DNA of 64,000 nt from the NCBI GenBank assembly GCA_035762545.1, contig DASTOM010000001.1:43717-107716 (forward strand). The letters are read 5' to 3'. Source of the DNA: JANQRA01 sp035762545 (lineage in GTDB: Bacteria > Actinomycetota > Acidimicrobiia > Spongiisociales > ZC4RG35). Every line of letters begins with the position of its first letter. Within the stretch, counting starts at the first letter, position 1. Position numbers and translations under genes: made by a program. Positions 23,821 to 31,600 of the stretch are shown in pieces. The notes below the pieces were generated by a model. The model ran no database searches. It saw nothing but the letters and a program-made list of their open reading frames with translations, and had not been told where the DNA came from.

Positions 23821-24270
23821 ATGTCAAACAACGTAACCCTCATTGGAAACCTGGTCGACGACCCGGAACTGCGTTTCACGCCTTCCGGTGTGGCCATGGC
23901 CAAGATCCGCCTGGCGGTCAGTCGGCGCTTTCAACGCGACGGCGAGTGGCAGGAGCAGACCAGCTTCTTCAACGGGACCCTCTGGCGGGAGCAGGCCGAA
24001 CAGGCCGCCGAGTCCCTGCAGAAAGGTACTCGGGTCATCGTCACCGGCCGTCTCGAACAGCGCAGCTGGGAGACCGAGTCGGGTGAGAAGCGATCGGTAG
24101 TGGAGGTCCAGGTCGACGAGATCGGCCCGTCCCTTCGCTGGGCCACGGCCACGGTAAACCGCACCCAGCGCGAGGACAGCTGGGGTGGTGGCGGTGGCGG
24201 CCAGTCCGGCGGAGGTGCCAGCGCACCGACCGCCCGTGACGATTACGGGCCCGACGAGGCGCCCTTCTAG
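23821..24270 (+). CDS. ssb: Single-stranded DNA-binding protein
   Basis: A 149-residue SSB with the OB-fold signature NNVTLIGNLVDDPELRFTP, the TSFFNGTLWREQAEQAAESL block and VIVTGRLEQRSWE. A Gly/Ser-rich linker (WGGGGGGQSGGG) leads to the acidic C-terminal tip GPDEAPF, the partner-binding tail (consensus DDDIPF). It coats ssDNA in replication and repair. It has GAGGAG upstream, in the rpsF operon. Confidence 0.96.
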   Translation: MSNNVTLIGNLVDDPELRFTPSGVAMAKIRLAVSRRFQRDGEWQEQTSFFNGTLWREQAEQAAESLQKGTRVIVTGRLEQRSWETESGEKRSVVEVQVDEIGPSLRWATATVNRTQREDSWGGGGGGQSGGGASAPTARDDYGPDEAPF

Positions 24271-24279
24271 GAGATTCGA

Positions 24280-24549
24280 ATGGCTCGTAAGAACAGAAGA
24301 AACCCGAAGACAGCACCGCGGGGACGTCGTCAGGACTTTCGACGTGGCAAGCCACGTCCCTGTTCGATCTGCCCCGAGGGTGAGGTCGACTGGAAGGACA
24401 CCGCCTTTCTCCGCAAGTACGTGTCCGACCGGGGCAAGATCCGTGGCCGTCGCGTGACCGGGCTCTGCCCGCAATGTCAGCGCAAGGTGGCAGTGGCAGT
24501 CAAGAACGCCCGAGAGATGGCCCTTCTCCCGTACGTAGGTGGGCGATGA
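24280..24549 (+). CDS. rpsR: 30S ribosomal protein bS18
   Basis: An 89-residue protein whose basic C-terminal two-thirds is bS18 (WKDTAFLRKYVSDRGKIRGR, VTGLCPQCQRKVAVAVKNAREMALLPY). It carries a CxxC pair in RPCSICPEG and another in CPQC, so it is the zinc-binding (C+) form. It lies 9 nt after ssb and overlaps rplI by 4 nt. Confidence 0.95.
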   Translation: MARKNRRNPKTAPRGRRQDFRRGKPRPCSICPEGEVDWKDTAFLRKYVSDRGKIRGRRVTGLCPQCQRKVAVAVKNAREMALLPYVGGR

Positions 24550-24992
24550 AGCTGATCCTCACCGCCGACGTGGACCCCCTCGGGAAGCGGGGCGATGTCG
24601 TGGACGTGGCCGATGGCTACGCCCGCAATTTCCTGCTTCCGAGGAAGAAGGCGATCAAGGCGAACGAAGGCGCTCTCGCCCAGGCCGAGGCCATCCGCGA
24701 GGCTCGAGTCGAAGCCGATCGCAGGGCCAAGGAATCAGCCGAGAACATCGCCACCCAACTCGTGGGCTCCCGGGTCGTCCTCGCCGCCCAGGCGGGCGAC
24801 GAAGGCCAGCTCTACGGGTCGGTTGGTGCCGGTGATGTGATCGAAGGCATCAGGCGATTCACCGGGATCGAGTTGGAGCGAAACCAGGTCGAGATCGGCA
24901 ACCCGATCAAGGCGATCGGCCTCCACGAGATCCAGATCAAGGTCCACCCCGAGGTGGAGTTCCCACTCACACTGGACGTCATCCCGGCATAA
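24546..24992 (+). CDS. rplI: 50S ribosomal protein bL9
   Basis: A 148-residue bL9 protein: N-domain MKLILTADVDPLGKRGDVVD with VADGYARNFLLPRKKAIKAN, a central charged helix (AQAEAIREARVEADRRAKES) and a C-terminal domain ending FPLTLDVIPA. The ATG overlaps the rpsR stop as ATGA. A terminator follows. Confidence 0.96.
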   Translation: MKLILTADVDPLGKRGDVVDVADGYARNFLLPRKKAIKANEGALAQAEAIREARVEADRRAKESAENIATQLVGSRVVLAAQAGDEGQLYGSVGAGDVIEGIRRFTGIELERNQVEIGNPIKAIGLHEIQIKVHPEVEFPLTLDVIPA

Positions 24993-25047
24993 CTGCGAAC
25001 CCCGGGTTCTACAGCCCATATATGGGTCGAATCCGCTCACGTTGGTG

Positions 25048-25075
25048 AAGGGCCACCCGGTCTGGATGGCCCTTT
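25048..25075 (+). terminator. Intrinsic terminator after rplI
   Basis: AAGGGCCA (25048-25055) pairs with TGGCCCTT (25067-25074) around an 11-nt loop. The stem ends in TTT, a short U-tract. Confidence 0.8.
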
Positions 25076-25081
25076 CGCGTC

Positions 25082-25094
25082 TAGCGTGCGTCAC
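25082..25094 (+). promoter_or_regulatory. Leaderless -10 box before the small membrane protein
   Basis: TAGCGT at 25082-25087 ends 7 nt before ATG 25095 and lies directly after the rplI terminator. The box decides in favour of ATG 25095 over the in-frame GTG 25086, which would sit inside it. Confidence 0.55.
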
Positions 25095-25472
25095 ATGGAG
25101 ATCGCAGCTTGGATCGCAGTCGGCCTGATCGCAGTAGTCACCGTCTTCCAACTCGCCCTGGCGTTCGGTGTTCCGGCCGGCGCAGCGGCCTGGGGGGGAA
25201 ATCATCCCGGCGTCCTCCCCACACGTCTTCGCATCGCCAGTGGATTGGTCGCCGTGTTCTTCTACCCGGTTCTCGCCCTCTTTCTCCTCGACAGCGCCGG
25301 GGTGATCGACATCGGGATGGACCTGAACCCACTGTGGCTATGGATCTTCGCCGGTCTCTTCCTCTTGGGTGCCCTGGCCAACTTCGCTTCGAAATCCAAA
25401 GTCGAGCGTTGGTGGGGTCCGGTGTCGCTCGTGATCGCCATCTGCTGTGCGATCATCGCACTCGGGGTATAA
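25095..25472 (+). CDS. Small four-helix membrane protein, unknown
   Basis: A 125-residue protein with four predicted transmembrane helices: IAAWIAVGLIAVVTVFQLAL at the N-terminus, LVAVFFYPVLALFLLDSAGV, LWLWIFAGLFLLGALANFAS and VSLVIAICCAIIALGV at the end. No family recognised. It is a monocistronic unit between the rplI terminator and dnaB. The 247 nt that follow hold a GC hairpin (25641-25661) but no gene I can support. Confidence 0.65.
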   Translation: MEIAAWIAVGLIAVVTVFQLALAFGVPAGAAAWGGNHPGVLPTRLRIASGLVAVFFYPVLALFLLDSAGVIDIGMDLNPLWLWIFAGLFLLGALANFASKSKVERWWGPVSLVIAICCAIIALGV

Positions 25473-25640
25473 CGATTGGTTTCGCGACTCAACGTCGCTT
25501 TTCCCGATCTCGGCCCAATCTCTTCCAGCGCGAAAAACAATCAGCAAGTCGGGAAATTCAATGACCATCCCACCTTGGTGATGCGCTCGGGCACCGCCTA
25601 AGTTCCCTACGCACTTCCCCCGCTGCTGGCGGCACGGCTT

Positions 25641-25661
25641 CCCCGCCCCAGCGGGGTCTTT
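25641..25661 (+). terminator. Hairpin upstream of dnaB
   Basis: CCCCGC (25641-25646) and GCGGGG (25651-25656) enclose CCCA and are followed by TCTTT. It could end transcription of the small membrane gene or attenuate into dnaB, about 60 nt downstream. Confidence 0.55.
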
Positions 25662-25719
25662 CGCGCAGACCCCAAGAATCTGTCGGTGGCGCGTGCGTGA
25701 ATGGAGGAAGAGGACATAC

Positions 25720-27072
25720 ATGACCACTGTTGGCGAACCGACCCAGATGCGACCCGGCTACAAGCAGCCTCCTCACTCCCGTGAAGCTGAGGAGTCGGTC
25801 ATCGGGGCGTTGCTCCTCTCCGAGGACGCAGTCAACGAGGTCATGGATCGGATCCACCCCGAGGACTTCTACGTGCCGGCGCATCAGGCCATCTTCGAGT
25901 CGATGCGTGAGTTGTTCGACACCAGCCAGGCGATCGACGCCGTCACCGTCTCCGAGAGCCTGCGTCGCAAGGGGGAGCTGGACAAGGTCGGTGGGGTCCA
26001 GTACCTCACCAGACTCGTCGACATCGTCCCCTCGACGAGCAACGTCGTCTACTACGCCGGGATCGTCGAGGAGCACGCCAAACGCCGGGAGCTGATTCGG
26101 GCCGGCGCCTCCGTCACCGAGTTCGCTTTCAGCATCGACGAGGAGATCGCCAGCGTCCTGGACCGGGCCGAGCAAGCCGTCCTCGGGGTCGCCGAGAAAC
26201 GCTCATCCCAGACCCTCCTCGAGGTCGGCCCGATGTTCCAAGACGTCCTGGAGCACATCGAGTTGCTCGAGCAGCTGGGGAGTGAGATCACGGGTCTGGC
26301 GACAGGCTTCGTCGACCTCGACAAGAAACTCGCCGGTCTCCAGCCGGCCAACCTCGTGGTGATCGCGGGCAGACCGGCGATGGGAAAGAGCTCCCTCGCC
26401 CTCAACATCGCCACCAACGCCGCCGCATCCGGGGAGCCCGTGGCGATCTTCTCTCTCGAGATGTCGAAGGAGGAGATCGTCCAACGAATCCTCTCCTCGG
26501 TGGGCAAGGTCGACTCGATGAAGCTGCGTTCTGGCCAGCTCGGGCCGCTCTGGCAGAGGGTGGTCGACGCTGCGGGTCGCATGTACAAGGCACCGATCTA
26601 CATCGACGACTCACCGGTGGTGACAGTCACCGACATCAGGGCCAAATGCCGGCGGCTCAAGAGGAAGAAGGGTCTGAGCCTGATCGTGGTCGACTACCTC
26701 CAGCTCATGGAGGCCCACGGCCCGGAGAACCGCCAGCAGGAGATCGCTCAGATCTCGCGGAACCTGAAGAACCTGGCCAGGGAGCTCGAAGTGCCGATCA
26801 TTGCCTGTTCGCAGCTGAACCGGTCTCTCGAATCGAGGGAGGACAAACGCCCGAGACTCTCCGACCTCCGAGAGTCTGGTTCGATCGAGCAGGACTCCGA
26901 CGTGGTGATGTTCGTCTATCGACACGAGTACTACCACCCGGAGGATCAGGACAAGAAGGGGATCGCGGAGATCATCATCGCCAAGCACCGTGCCGGTTCG
27001 ACCGGCCCGGTGGAGATGACCTTCCAGCCCGAGTTCACCCGATTCGCCAACCTCGGAAGAGATGTGACCTGA
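25720..27072 (+). CDS. dnaB: Replicative DNA helicase
   Basis: A 450-residue DnaB. The N-terminal domain begins PHSREAEESVIGALLLSEDA; the RecA-like domain has Walker A AGRPAMGKSSLALN, LEMSKEEIVQRIL, Walker B LIVVDYLQLM and the arginine-finger region SDLRESGSIEQDSDVVMF, and ends with AKHRAGSTGPVEMTF. No intein is present, unlike in several mycobacteria. It unwinds the replication fork 5'-3'. GAGGAAGAGG precedes ATG 25720; a further in-frame start at 25693 adds a basic, non-family extension. Confidence 0.96.
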   Translation: MTTVGEPTQMRPGYKQPPHSREAEESVIGALLLSEDAVNEVMDRIHPEDFYVPAHQAIFESMRELFDTSQAIDAVTVSESLRRKGELDKVGGVQYLTRLVDIVPSTSNVVYYAGIVEEHAKRRELIRAGASVTEFAFSIDEEIASVLDRAEQAVLGVAEKRSSQTLLEVGPMFQDVLEHIELLEQLGSEITGLATGFVDLDKKLAGLQPANLVVIAGRPAMGKSSLALNIATNAAASGEPVAIFSLEMSKEEIVQRILSSVGKVDSMKLRSGQLGPLWQRVVDAAGRMYKAPIYIDDSPVVTVTDIRAKCRRLKRKKGLSLIVVDYLQLMEAHGPENRQQEIAQISRNLKNLARELEVPIIACSQLNRSLESREDKRPRLSDLRESGSIEQDSDVVMFVYRHEYYHPEDQDKKGIAEIIIAKHRAGSTGPVEMTFQPEFTRFANLGRDVT

Positions 27073-27078
27073 CCCCTC

Positions 27079-27125
27079 TTGACTTGTCTAACGGTATTAG
27101 GTAGACTGCCTAATACCATTAGACA
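27079..27125. promoter_or_regulatory. Promoter with palindromic operator for the SRPBCC-tetR operon
   Basis: A promoter TTGACT (27079-27084), 17-nt spacer, TAGACT (27102-27107) is embedded in a large inverted repeat: TGTCTAACGGTATTAGG (27085-27101) and CCTAATACCATTAGACA (27109-27125), 16 of 17 pairs matching. Each arm is itself nearly palindromic (CTAAT-ACC-ATTAG), so two dimers could bind, one over the spacer and one over the start site. The TetR gene two positions downstream is the obvious ligand-responsive repressor. Confidence 0.88.
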
Positions 27126-27137
27126 GAGAGGTGACCG

Positions 27138-27593
27138 ATGTCAGACAAAGAACCGTTCCAGATCACTACCGAGGTCGCGATCGCGGCGACCCCAGAGACT
27201 GTGTGGAGCCAATTGACCGACTTCGAGGCGTTCGCCAGTTGGAATCCGTTCATGATCGAGGTCTCGGGCGACCCAACCTTGGGATCGAAGCTCCAGGTCC
27301 GTATGCAGCCGCCCGGGGGATCAACGATGACATTCAGACCCACGGTCACCGAGGCCACGGCGCCGAATCGATTCGAGTGGCTGGGAAACCTCCTGTTCCG
27401 TGGTCTGTTCGACGGTCGGCACCGGTTCGAGCTCGAGAGCGCCGGATCGGGAACACGACTCGTCCACTCGGAGCAGTTCACCGGCATCCTCGTTCCCCTT
27501 ATGCGCAAGGCACTCGAGACGAGGACACGAGCCGGGTTCGAGGCGATGAACCATGCACTCAAAGAGCGGGTCGAGTCGTTGCAGTCCAGCTGA
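27138..27593 (+). CDS. SRPBCC (START-like) family protein
   Basis: A 151-residue protein of the polyketide cyclase/SRPBCC fold: ITTEVAIAATPETVWSQLTD, ASWNPFMIEVSGDPTLGSKL, FEWLGNLLFRGLFDGRHRFE, TRLVHSEQFTGILVPL. This fold makes a hydrophobic pocket for lipids or aromatic ligands. It is the first gene behind a strong -35/-10 promoter with an AGAGAGGTGA ribosome site and is followed by its probable repressor with a 1-nt overlap. Confidence 0.85.
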   Translation: MSDKEPFQITTEVAIAATPETVWSQLTDFEAFASWNPFMIEVSGDPTLGSKLQVRMQPPGGSTMTFRPTVTEATAPNRFEWLGNLLFRGLFDGRHRFELESAGSGTRLVHSEQFTGILVPLMRKALETRTRAGFEAMNHALKERVESLQSS

Positions 27594-28171
27594 TGGCTCG
27601 GAAGGCGGGCCTTTCCCGAAACGACGTGGTCGACGTCGCTGCTGTCATCGCCGACTCGGAGGGGCTCGAGGCAACCTCTCTCGGTGCAGTCGCTCGCCGG
27701 CTTGGGGTCAGAACACCTTCCCTGTACAGCCACGTCGACGGTGTCGACGGACTGCGTCGCGAACTGGCACTGCGTGGCGCCGCTCTCCTGACCGGGTCGA
27801 TAGCGACCGCGATGCAGGGGAAGTCGGGCCGTGGAGCGCTCCGTGACGCGGCACGGGCCAACCGGGAGTTCGCCTCCCGACACCCCGGTCTGTACCAGAC
27901 CTTCACGCCTGCTCCGCGGGAGGAGGATGATCCTGAGCTGTATTCGGCGATGGCGGAACCGGTATGGGAGTTGGCCAGGGTCCTCGTCGAGATGGGTGTC
28001 GACGAGGGGTCAGCAGTGCACCTGATCCGCGCCTTCCGTTCGATGCTCCACGGCTTCATCGTCCTCGAAGCAGCGGATGGCTTCGGGATGCCGGTCGATG
28101 TCGATGCCAGCTTCGATGCTGCGGTCGATCTCGTCATCGACGGGATCGAAGCTCGAGCCCTGAGAGGCTGA
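27593..28171 (+). CDS. TetR-family transcriptional regulator
   Basis: A 192-residue regulator. The N-terminal helix-turn-helix is in LGAVARRLGVRTPSLYSHVDGVDGLRREL; the C-terminal ligand domain (TetR_C_33/WHG type, with FRSMLHGFIVLEAADGFG) follows. ATG 27593 overlaps the SRPBCC stop (TGATG). It probably represses its own operon through the palindrome at 27085-27125. The last codons (RALRG and stop) lie within the first unit of a 30-bp tandem repeat, so its C-terminus may vary between strains. Confidence 0.9.
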   Translation: MARKAGLSRNDVVDVAAVIADSEGLEATSLGAVARRLGVRTPSLYSHVDGVDGLRRELALRGAALLTGSIATAMQGKSGRGALRDAARANREFASRHPGLYQTFTPAPREEDDPELYSAMAEPVWELARVLVEMGVDEGSAVHLIRAFRSMLHGFIVLEAADGFGMPVDVDASFDAAVDLVIDGIEARALRG

Positions 28172-28265
28172 CCAAACGAGTGCGTCCAGCTGGAAGGCTG
28201 ACCACAGAATACGTGCGACAGCCTGAGGCTGGCTGTGAATACGTGCGGCAGCCTGAGGCTGCCGC
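28165..28265. repeat. Degenerate 30-bp tandem repeat at the tetR stop codon
   Basis: Units starting AGGCTG occur at 28165, 28195, 28226 and 28256 (spacing 30, 31 and 30). The last two full units share GAATACGTGCG(A/G)CAGCCTG, and the unit junction CAGCCTGAGGCTG is a perfect hairpin. The first unit contains the tetR stop. The rest of the 254-nt gap to dcd shows no gene. Confidence 0.8.
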
Positions 28266-28425
28266 GGAGGGGTTCGTCACATGCCCTGTGAAGCCTGTGA
28301 AAGCTTCAGAGTGGGGACTCAGTTGGGCAGTTGGACCAACAATCCAAGTCTCGCAAACACGACCGCTGTCGTGTACGGCTCAACCGGGACCAATCCGAAT
28401 ATACGCACTCGCGCTAGTGCCGTGG

Positions 28426-28989
28426 TCAATCGTCGAAGTCACGGTGGGAGCGACTGGCGGTCGGTCCCGACTGACCCTGGTACTTCGATCCGAGCTCGGG
28501 CGATCCGTAGGGGTACTCGGCGGCGGTCGTCATCTGATAGAAGCTGATCTGGCCGATCTTCATACCCGGATAGATGGCGATCGGAAGGGTGGCGACGTTG
28601 GACAACTCGAGGGTGATGTGACCTTCGAACCCGGGGTCGATGAACCCAGCAGTCGAGTGGATCAACAGCCCCAGCCGTCCCAGAGACGACTTCCCTTCCA
28701 GGCGGGCCACCACATCCTCACCGAGCTTGACCCGTTCCAGGGTCGACCCGAGCACGAACTCGCCCGGATGCAGCATGAAAGGGTCCTCGCCCACCTCGAC
28801 CAACTGGGTCAGGTCCTCTTGGGGGGAGCGCGGATCGATCTCGGAGTACTTGTGGTTGACGAAGACCCGGAATCCGTCGCCGACCCGAAGGTCCACCGAT
28901 GAGGGCTGGACGAATGAGGGCTCGTAAGGATCGATCTGGATGGTCCCCGCAGCCAGGGCTTCCTTGATCGAGCGGTCGGAGAAGATCAT
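28426..28989 (-). CDS. dcd: dCTP deaminase
   Basis: A 187-residue enzyme of the dUTPase/dCTP deaminase family. MIFSDRSIKEALAAGTIQID opens the protein; QPSSVDLRVG, LGSTLERVKL, RLEGKSSLGRLGLLIHSTAG (the substrate Arg/Ser motif), GFEGHITLELSN and PGMKIGQISFYQM are all canonical. It deaminates dCTP; actinobacterial members are often bifunctional and also hydrolyse dUTP to dUMP. ATG 28989 is chosen because the family N-terminus begins there. Confidence 0.95.
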   Translation of the reverse strand: MIFSDRSIKEALAAGTIQIDPYEPSFVQPSSVDLRVGDGFRVFVNHKYSEIDPRSPQEDLTQLVEVGEDPFMLHPGEFVLGSTLERVKLGEDVVARLEGKSSLGRLGLLIHSTAGFIDPGFEGHITLELSNVATLPIAIYPGMKIGQISFYQMTTAAEYPYGSPELGSKYQGQSGPTASRSHRDFDD

Positions 28990-29025
28990 CGAGGCGGCAT
29001 GGTAGGCGGGGAGGTCTGGCGTGAC

Positions 29026-29140
29026 GACTGTGCCAGGAGGCGCCTCTGCGGCACATCCCTTCACGCTCGGCGAACACCTGGAGCGACTGTGCCAGCAGGG
29101 TGCCTCTGCACATCCCTGCACGCTCGGCGGGACTTATGGA
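29026..29140. repeat. Two direct copies of a ~59-bp unit next to tRNA-Gly
   Basis: GACTGTGCCAG begins at 29026 and 29085. Both copies continue with an interrupted match through GCCTCTGC, ACATCCCT, CACGCTCGGCG and end in TGGAGC. In the second copy TGGAGC is the 3' end of the tRNA gene (read on the - strand GCTCCA), so the duplicated unit includes the tRNA terminus. This fills the gap between dcd and the tRNA. Confidence 0.78.
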
Positions 29141-29210
29141 GCGGGTGAAGGGAATCGAACCCTCGCCCCGAGCTTGGGAAGCTCGTGTTCTACCATTGAA
29201 CTACACCCGC
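29137..29210 (-). tRNA. tRNA-Gly (anticodon CCC)
   Basis: A 74-nt cloverleaf on the - strand. Acceptor GCGGGTG pairs perfectly with CACCCGC; D arm GTTC/GAAC; anticodon arm CGAGC-TTCCCAA-GCTCG gives anticodon CCC (reads GGG); T arm GAGGG-TTCGATT-CCCTT; discriminator T and an encoded CCA end. It stands alone between dcd and a transporter gene. Confidence 0.95.
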
Positions 29211-29331
29211 GGGGTGCCCCAGGCTAGTCGTCGGTCCGGTGAACACTCCATCCCCGATGAGCCAGGCGGTCGGTTATCCGCCCCTTACCATCGGGTAAAA
29301 CGGAAAGCCTGGTCCGGAAGGAGTCGACAGC

Positions 29332-30396
29332 ATGCTCAACGGCGCATTCCGCGCCTTCGTGGTGCGATGGGGTGACCTCGCCTGGCGGCTGGTCGCCATC
29401 GGCGTTGTCGTCTTCTTCGCCTTCCGCATACTGAAGACGGTCAGCGTGGTGGTGTTCGCGGTCGTGTTCGCGATGTTCCTCGCCGCGATCCTGTGGCGAC
29501 CGACCCAATGGCTCGTGACCAAGGGCTGGAAACCGGCTTTGGCTGCGATCGCCACCCTCCTGATGTCATCGCTGGTCCTGGCCGGTCTGATCGTTTTCAT
29601 CATCCCCCAGATCGGCGCGAGCGTGGAGACACTGAGTCGGGACGTCACCGAGACCTGGGAGACGTTCCACGACTGGTTGATCGAAGGCCCCCTGGGACTG
29701 ACCCAAGCCGAGATCGACGAGTACACCCAACGAATAGGGGACTGGTTGCAGTCGTTCGGCGGTGAGAACCTCCTGGGCGGCGCCGCGGTCGTGCTCGAGT
29801 TCGTAACCGGGGCGTTTCTCGTCGTGATCATCACCTTCTTCCTTCTCAAAGACGGTCGGTCGTTGCTCCAGAAGACCCTGGATCGGAGCACGGACGATGC
29901 CGCGCACAAGATTTCGGTCAGCGCCCGGGTCGCCCGTGACTCTCTGGCCCAGTACATGGGAGGGGTCGCCCTCGTCGGAGTGTTCGATGCAACCCTGATC
30001 GGCATAGCTCTTTGGATCGTCGGGGCACCCCTCGTCTTCCCGTTGGCGCTCCTCGTCTTCTTCGGGGCGTTCATCCCATTGATCGGCGCATTCGTCTCCG
30101 GCTTGCTCGCCGTGGCGGTGACATTCGTGAACGTAGGACCGGTCCAGGCTCTGATAATCCTCGGAGTGGTGATCGTCGTTCAACAGTTCGAGGGCGACGT
30201 CATCATGCCTCTCGTCTTCGGCTCCCGACTCCGGCTGCATCCGCTGGTGGTTCTGCTTGCGGTGACCGCCGGCGGTCTCGCCTTCGGTCTGGCCGGTGCT
30301 TTCCTCGCAGTGCCCCTGATCGCAGTAGCGGTGTCGATCCACGAGGAGATCTCCGTCGCCCCCGAGGACTCCTACCTCAGTCTCGCCCGAGGGTGA
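29332..30396 (+). CDS. AI-2E family (PF01594) membrane transporter
   Basis: A 354-residue protein with about eight transmembrane helices. Family features include the N-terminal helices (LVAIGVVVFFAFRILKTVSV), a cytoplasmic or periplasmic helical insert (VETLSRDVTETWETFHDWLI), and the C-terminal block GAFIPLIGAFVSGLLAV, QQFEGDVIMPLVFGSRLRLHPLVVLL, GLAGAFLAVPLIAV. Members export small solutes or act as ion antiporters; the name does not fix the substrate. It is divergent from tRNA-Gly. Confidence 0.88.
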   Translation: MLNGAFRAFVVRWGDLAWRLVAIGVVVFFAFRILKTVSVVVFAVVFAMFLAAILWRPTQWLVTKGWKPALAAIATLLMSSLVLAGLIVFIIPQIGASVETLSRDVTETWETFHDWLIEGPLGLTQAEIDEYTQRIGDWLQSFGGENLLGGAAVVLEFVTGAFLVVIITFFLLKDGRSLLQKTLDRSTDDAAHKISVSARVARDSLAQYMGGVALVGVFDATLIGIALWIVGAPLVFPLALLVFFGAFIPLIGAFVSGLLAVAVTFVNVGPVQALIILGVVIVVQQFEGDVIMPLVFGSRLRLHPLVVLLAVTAGGLAFGLAGAFLAVPLIAVAVSIHEEISVAPEDSYLSLARG

Positions 30397-30408
30397 TCTC
30401 TGCTCTGA

Positions 30409-30636
30409 TCAAGTCAAGAGTGTGACCGCGCCCCAGACTGCGAGCAGCAGGCCGACGACCATCAGAAACCCGACACGCCCCGAGCGATACGTCGCGTTCG
30501 GGACGTCTTTGGGGGCTTCGCCTTTCCGGTGCTTCCACCAGGCGAGACCGTTACCCACGAGGAGTGCCAGGCCGAGTGCCAGGATCATCTCGGGGAGCAG
30601 ATTCTCGATGTCGAACAGGTCGCCCACGAATGGCAC
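30409..30636 (-). CDS. Small two-helix membrane protein
   Basis: A 75-residue protein with two transmembrane helices (LPEMILALGLALLVGNGLAW and VGFLMVVGLLLAVWGAVTLL) separated by a basic loop (KHRKGEAPKDVPNATYRSGR). No family recognised. GTG 30636 gives the compact form; the in-frame upstream extension overlaps thrB antisense and looks non-coding. It is divergent from thrB with 24 nt between them. Confidence 0.65.
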   Translation of the reverse strand: MPFVGDLFDIENLLPEMILALGLALLVGNGLAWWKHRKGEAPKDVPNATYRSGRVGFLMVVGLLLAVWGAVTLLT

Positions 30637-30648
30637 GCTAACCCTGAA

Positions 30649-30660
30649 TAGGCTTCGAAC
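30649..30660 (+). promoter_or_regulatory. Leaderless -10 box of thrB
   Basis: TAGGCT at 30649-30654 ends 6 nt before GTG 30661; no Shine-Dalgarno is present. Confidence 0.6.
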
Positions 30661-31509
30661 GTGAACCAAGCCGCCACTGCTTCCGCTCCGGCCACGACAG
30701 CCAATCTCGGTCCAGCGTTCGATTGCATAGCGCTCGCGCTCAGCCCCCGGTGCATCGTCACCGCCCGAACGGCCGACGTGTGGTCGGTCGACCACAACGG
30801 GACCCATCGGGTCTCCATCGGGGAGGTCGACGGCGTCGTGGCAGCCGCCCAACGTGCTGTGGGTGACCGTCCACTCGCCCTTCAGGTCGACAACCACGTG
30901 CCGATGGGCCGCGGCATCGGGTCGTCGGCGGCGGCGTCCGTGGCCGGTGCCGCTGCGGCGCTGCGTGCAGTGGGCGAGGAGGCGTCACCCGACCGGGTCT
31001 TTCGCATCGCAGCCGAGATGGAGGGTCATGCCGACCAGGCGGCGGCAGCGGTCTACGGGGGGCTGATCCTCATCCCCGCCGAGGGGATGCCGCTGCGACT
31101 TCCCATCCATCCTTCGCTGCACCCCATCGTGGCGGTCCCCGAGACCCGTCTTCCCACTGCGGAGGCCCGTGCGGTTCTCCCCGCCTCGTATGACCGCGAT
31201 GTGATGATCCGGAGCCTGGCCCGAATGGCGGCCCTGACCGCCGGTCTCACCACAGGCGATCCCCAGATGTTGGCCGCAGCGCACGGGGATGAGGTGCACG
31301 AGGCCCACCGGGACCGACTCAGCCCCGAAGTCCGCGAGTTGATGGACGTGGCGCGTGGCGCCGGCGCCCTGCATGCCGCCCGGTCCGGCGCCGGACCATC
31401 CGTGATTGCGTTCGCCACCCACGACACCGCAGCCTCCGTGGCTCGCGCCCTCGGTGAATGGGGGGCTGAGGTGATCGACACGCCAGTGGAGGCAACCGGG
31501 CTCATCTGA
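30661..31509 (+). CDS. thrB: Homoserine kinase
   Basis: A 282-residue GHMP kinase. N-terminal TASAPATTANLGPAFDCIAL, the phosphate-binding motif PMGRGIGSSAAASVAGAAAA, EMEGHADQAAAAVYGGL and the C-terminal ALHAARSGAGPSVIAF identify homoserine kinase. It phosphorylates homoserine for threonine synthesis. The gene stands apart from hom and thrC, which normally precede it in actinobacteria. GTG 30661 is chosen because of the promoter box and the family N-terminus. Confidence 0.93.
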   Translation: MNQAATASAPATTANLGPAFDCIALALSPRCIVTARTADVWSVDHNGTHRVSIGEVDGVVAAAQRAVGDRPLALQVDNHVPMGRGIGSSAAASVAGAAAALRAVGEEASPDRVFRIAAEMEGHADQAAAAVYGGLILIPAEGMPLRLPIHPSLHPIVAVPETRLPTAEARAVLPASYDRDVMIRSLARMAALTAGLTTGDPQMLAAAHGDEVHEAHRDRLSPEVRELMDVARGAGALHAARSGAGPSVIAFATHDTAASVARALGEWGAEVIDTPVEATGLI

Positions 31510-31600
31510 GGGCGATTGAGTAGGCGGTCCGGGCCTTTTGAGTATCAACACTCAGCCAACGCGGCCTTGGTTTCGAACCGGCTGTGTTTGGGGGTTCGAA

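Noticed and set aside
25473..25719. Riboswitch or small RNA upstream of dnaB
   Set aside because: Only a simple GC hairpin is visible; no conserved riboswitch elements could be recognised.
28165..28265. CRISPR-like array
   Set aside because: The units are directly adjacent and have no spacers; no cas genes are present. It is a tandem repeat.
29026..29140. attL/attR pair of an integrated element
   Set aside because: The copies are only 59 bp apart and no integrase or foreign cargo lies between or beside them. Kept only as a possible scar.
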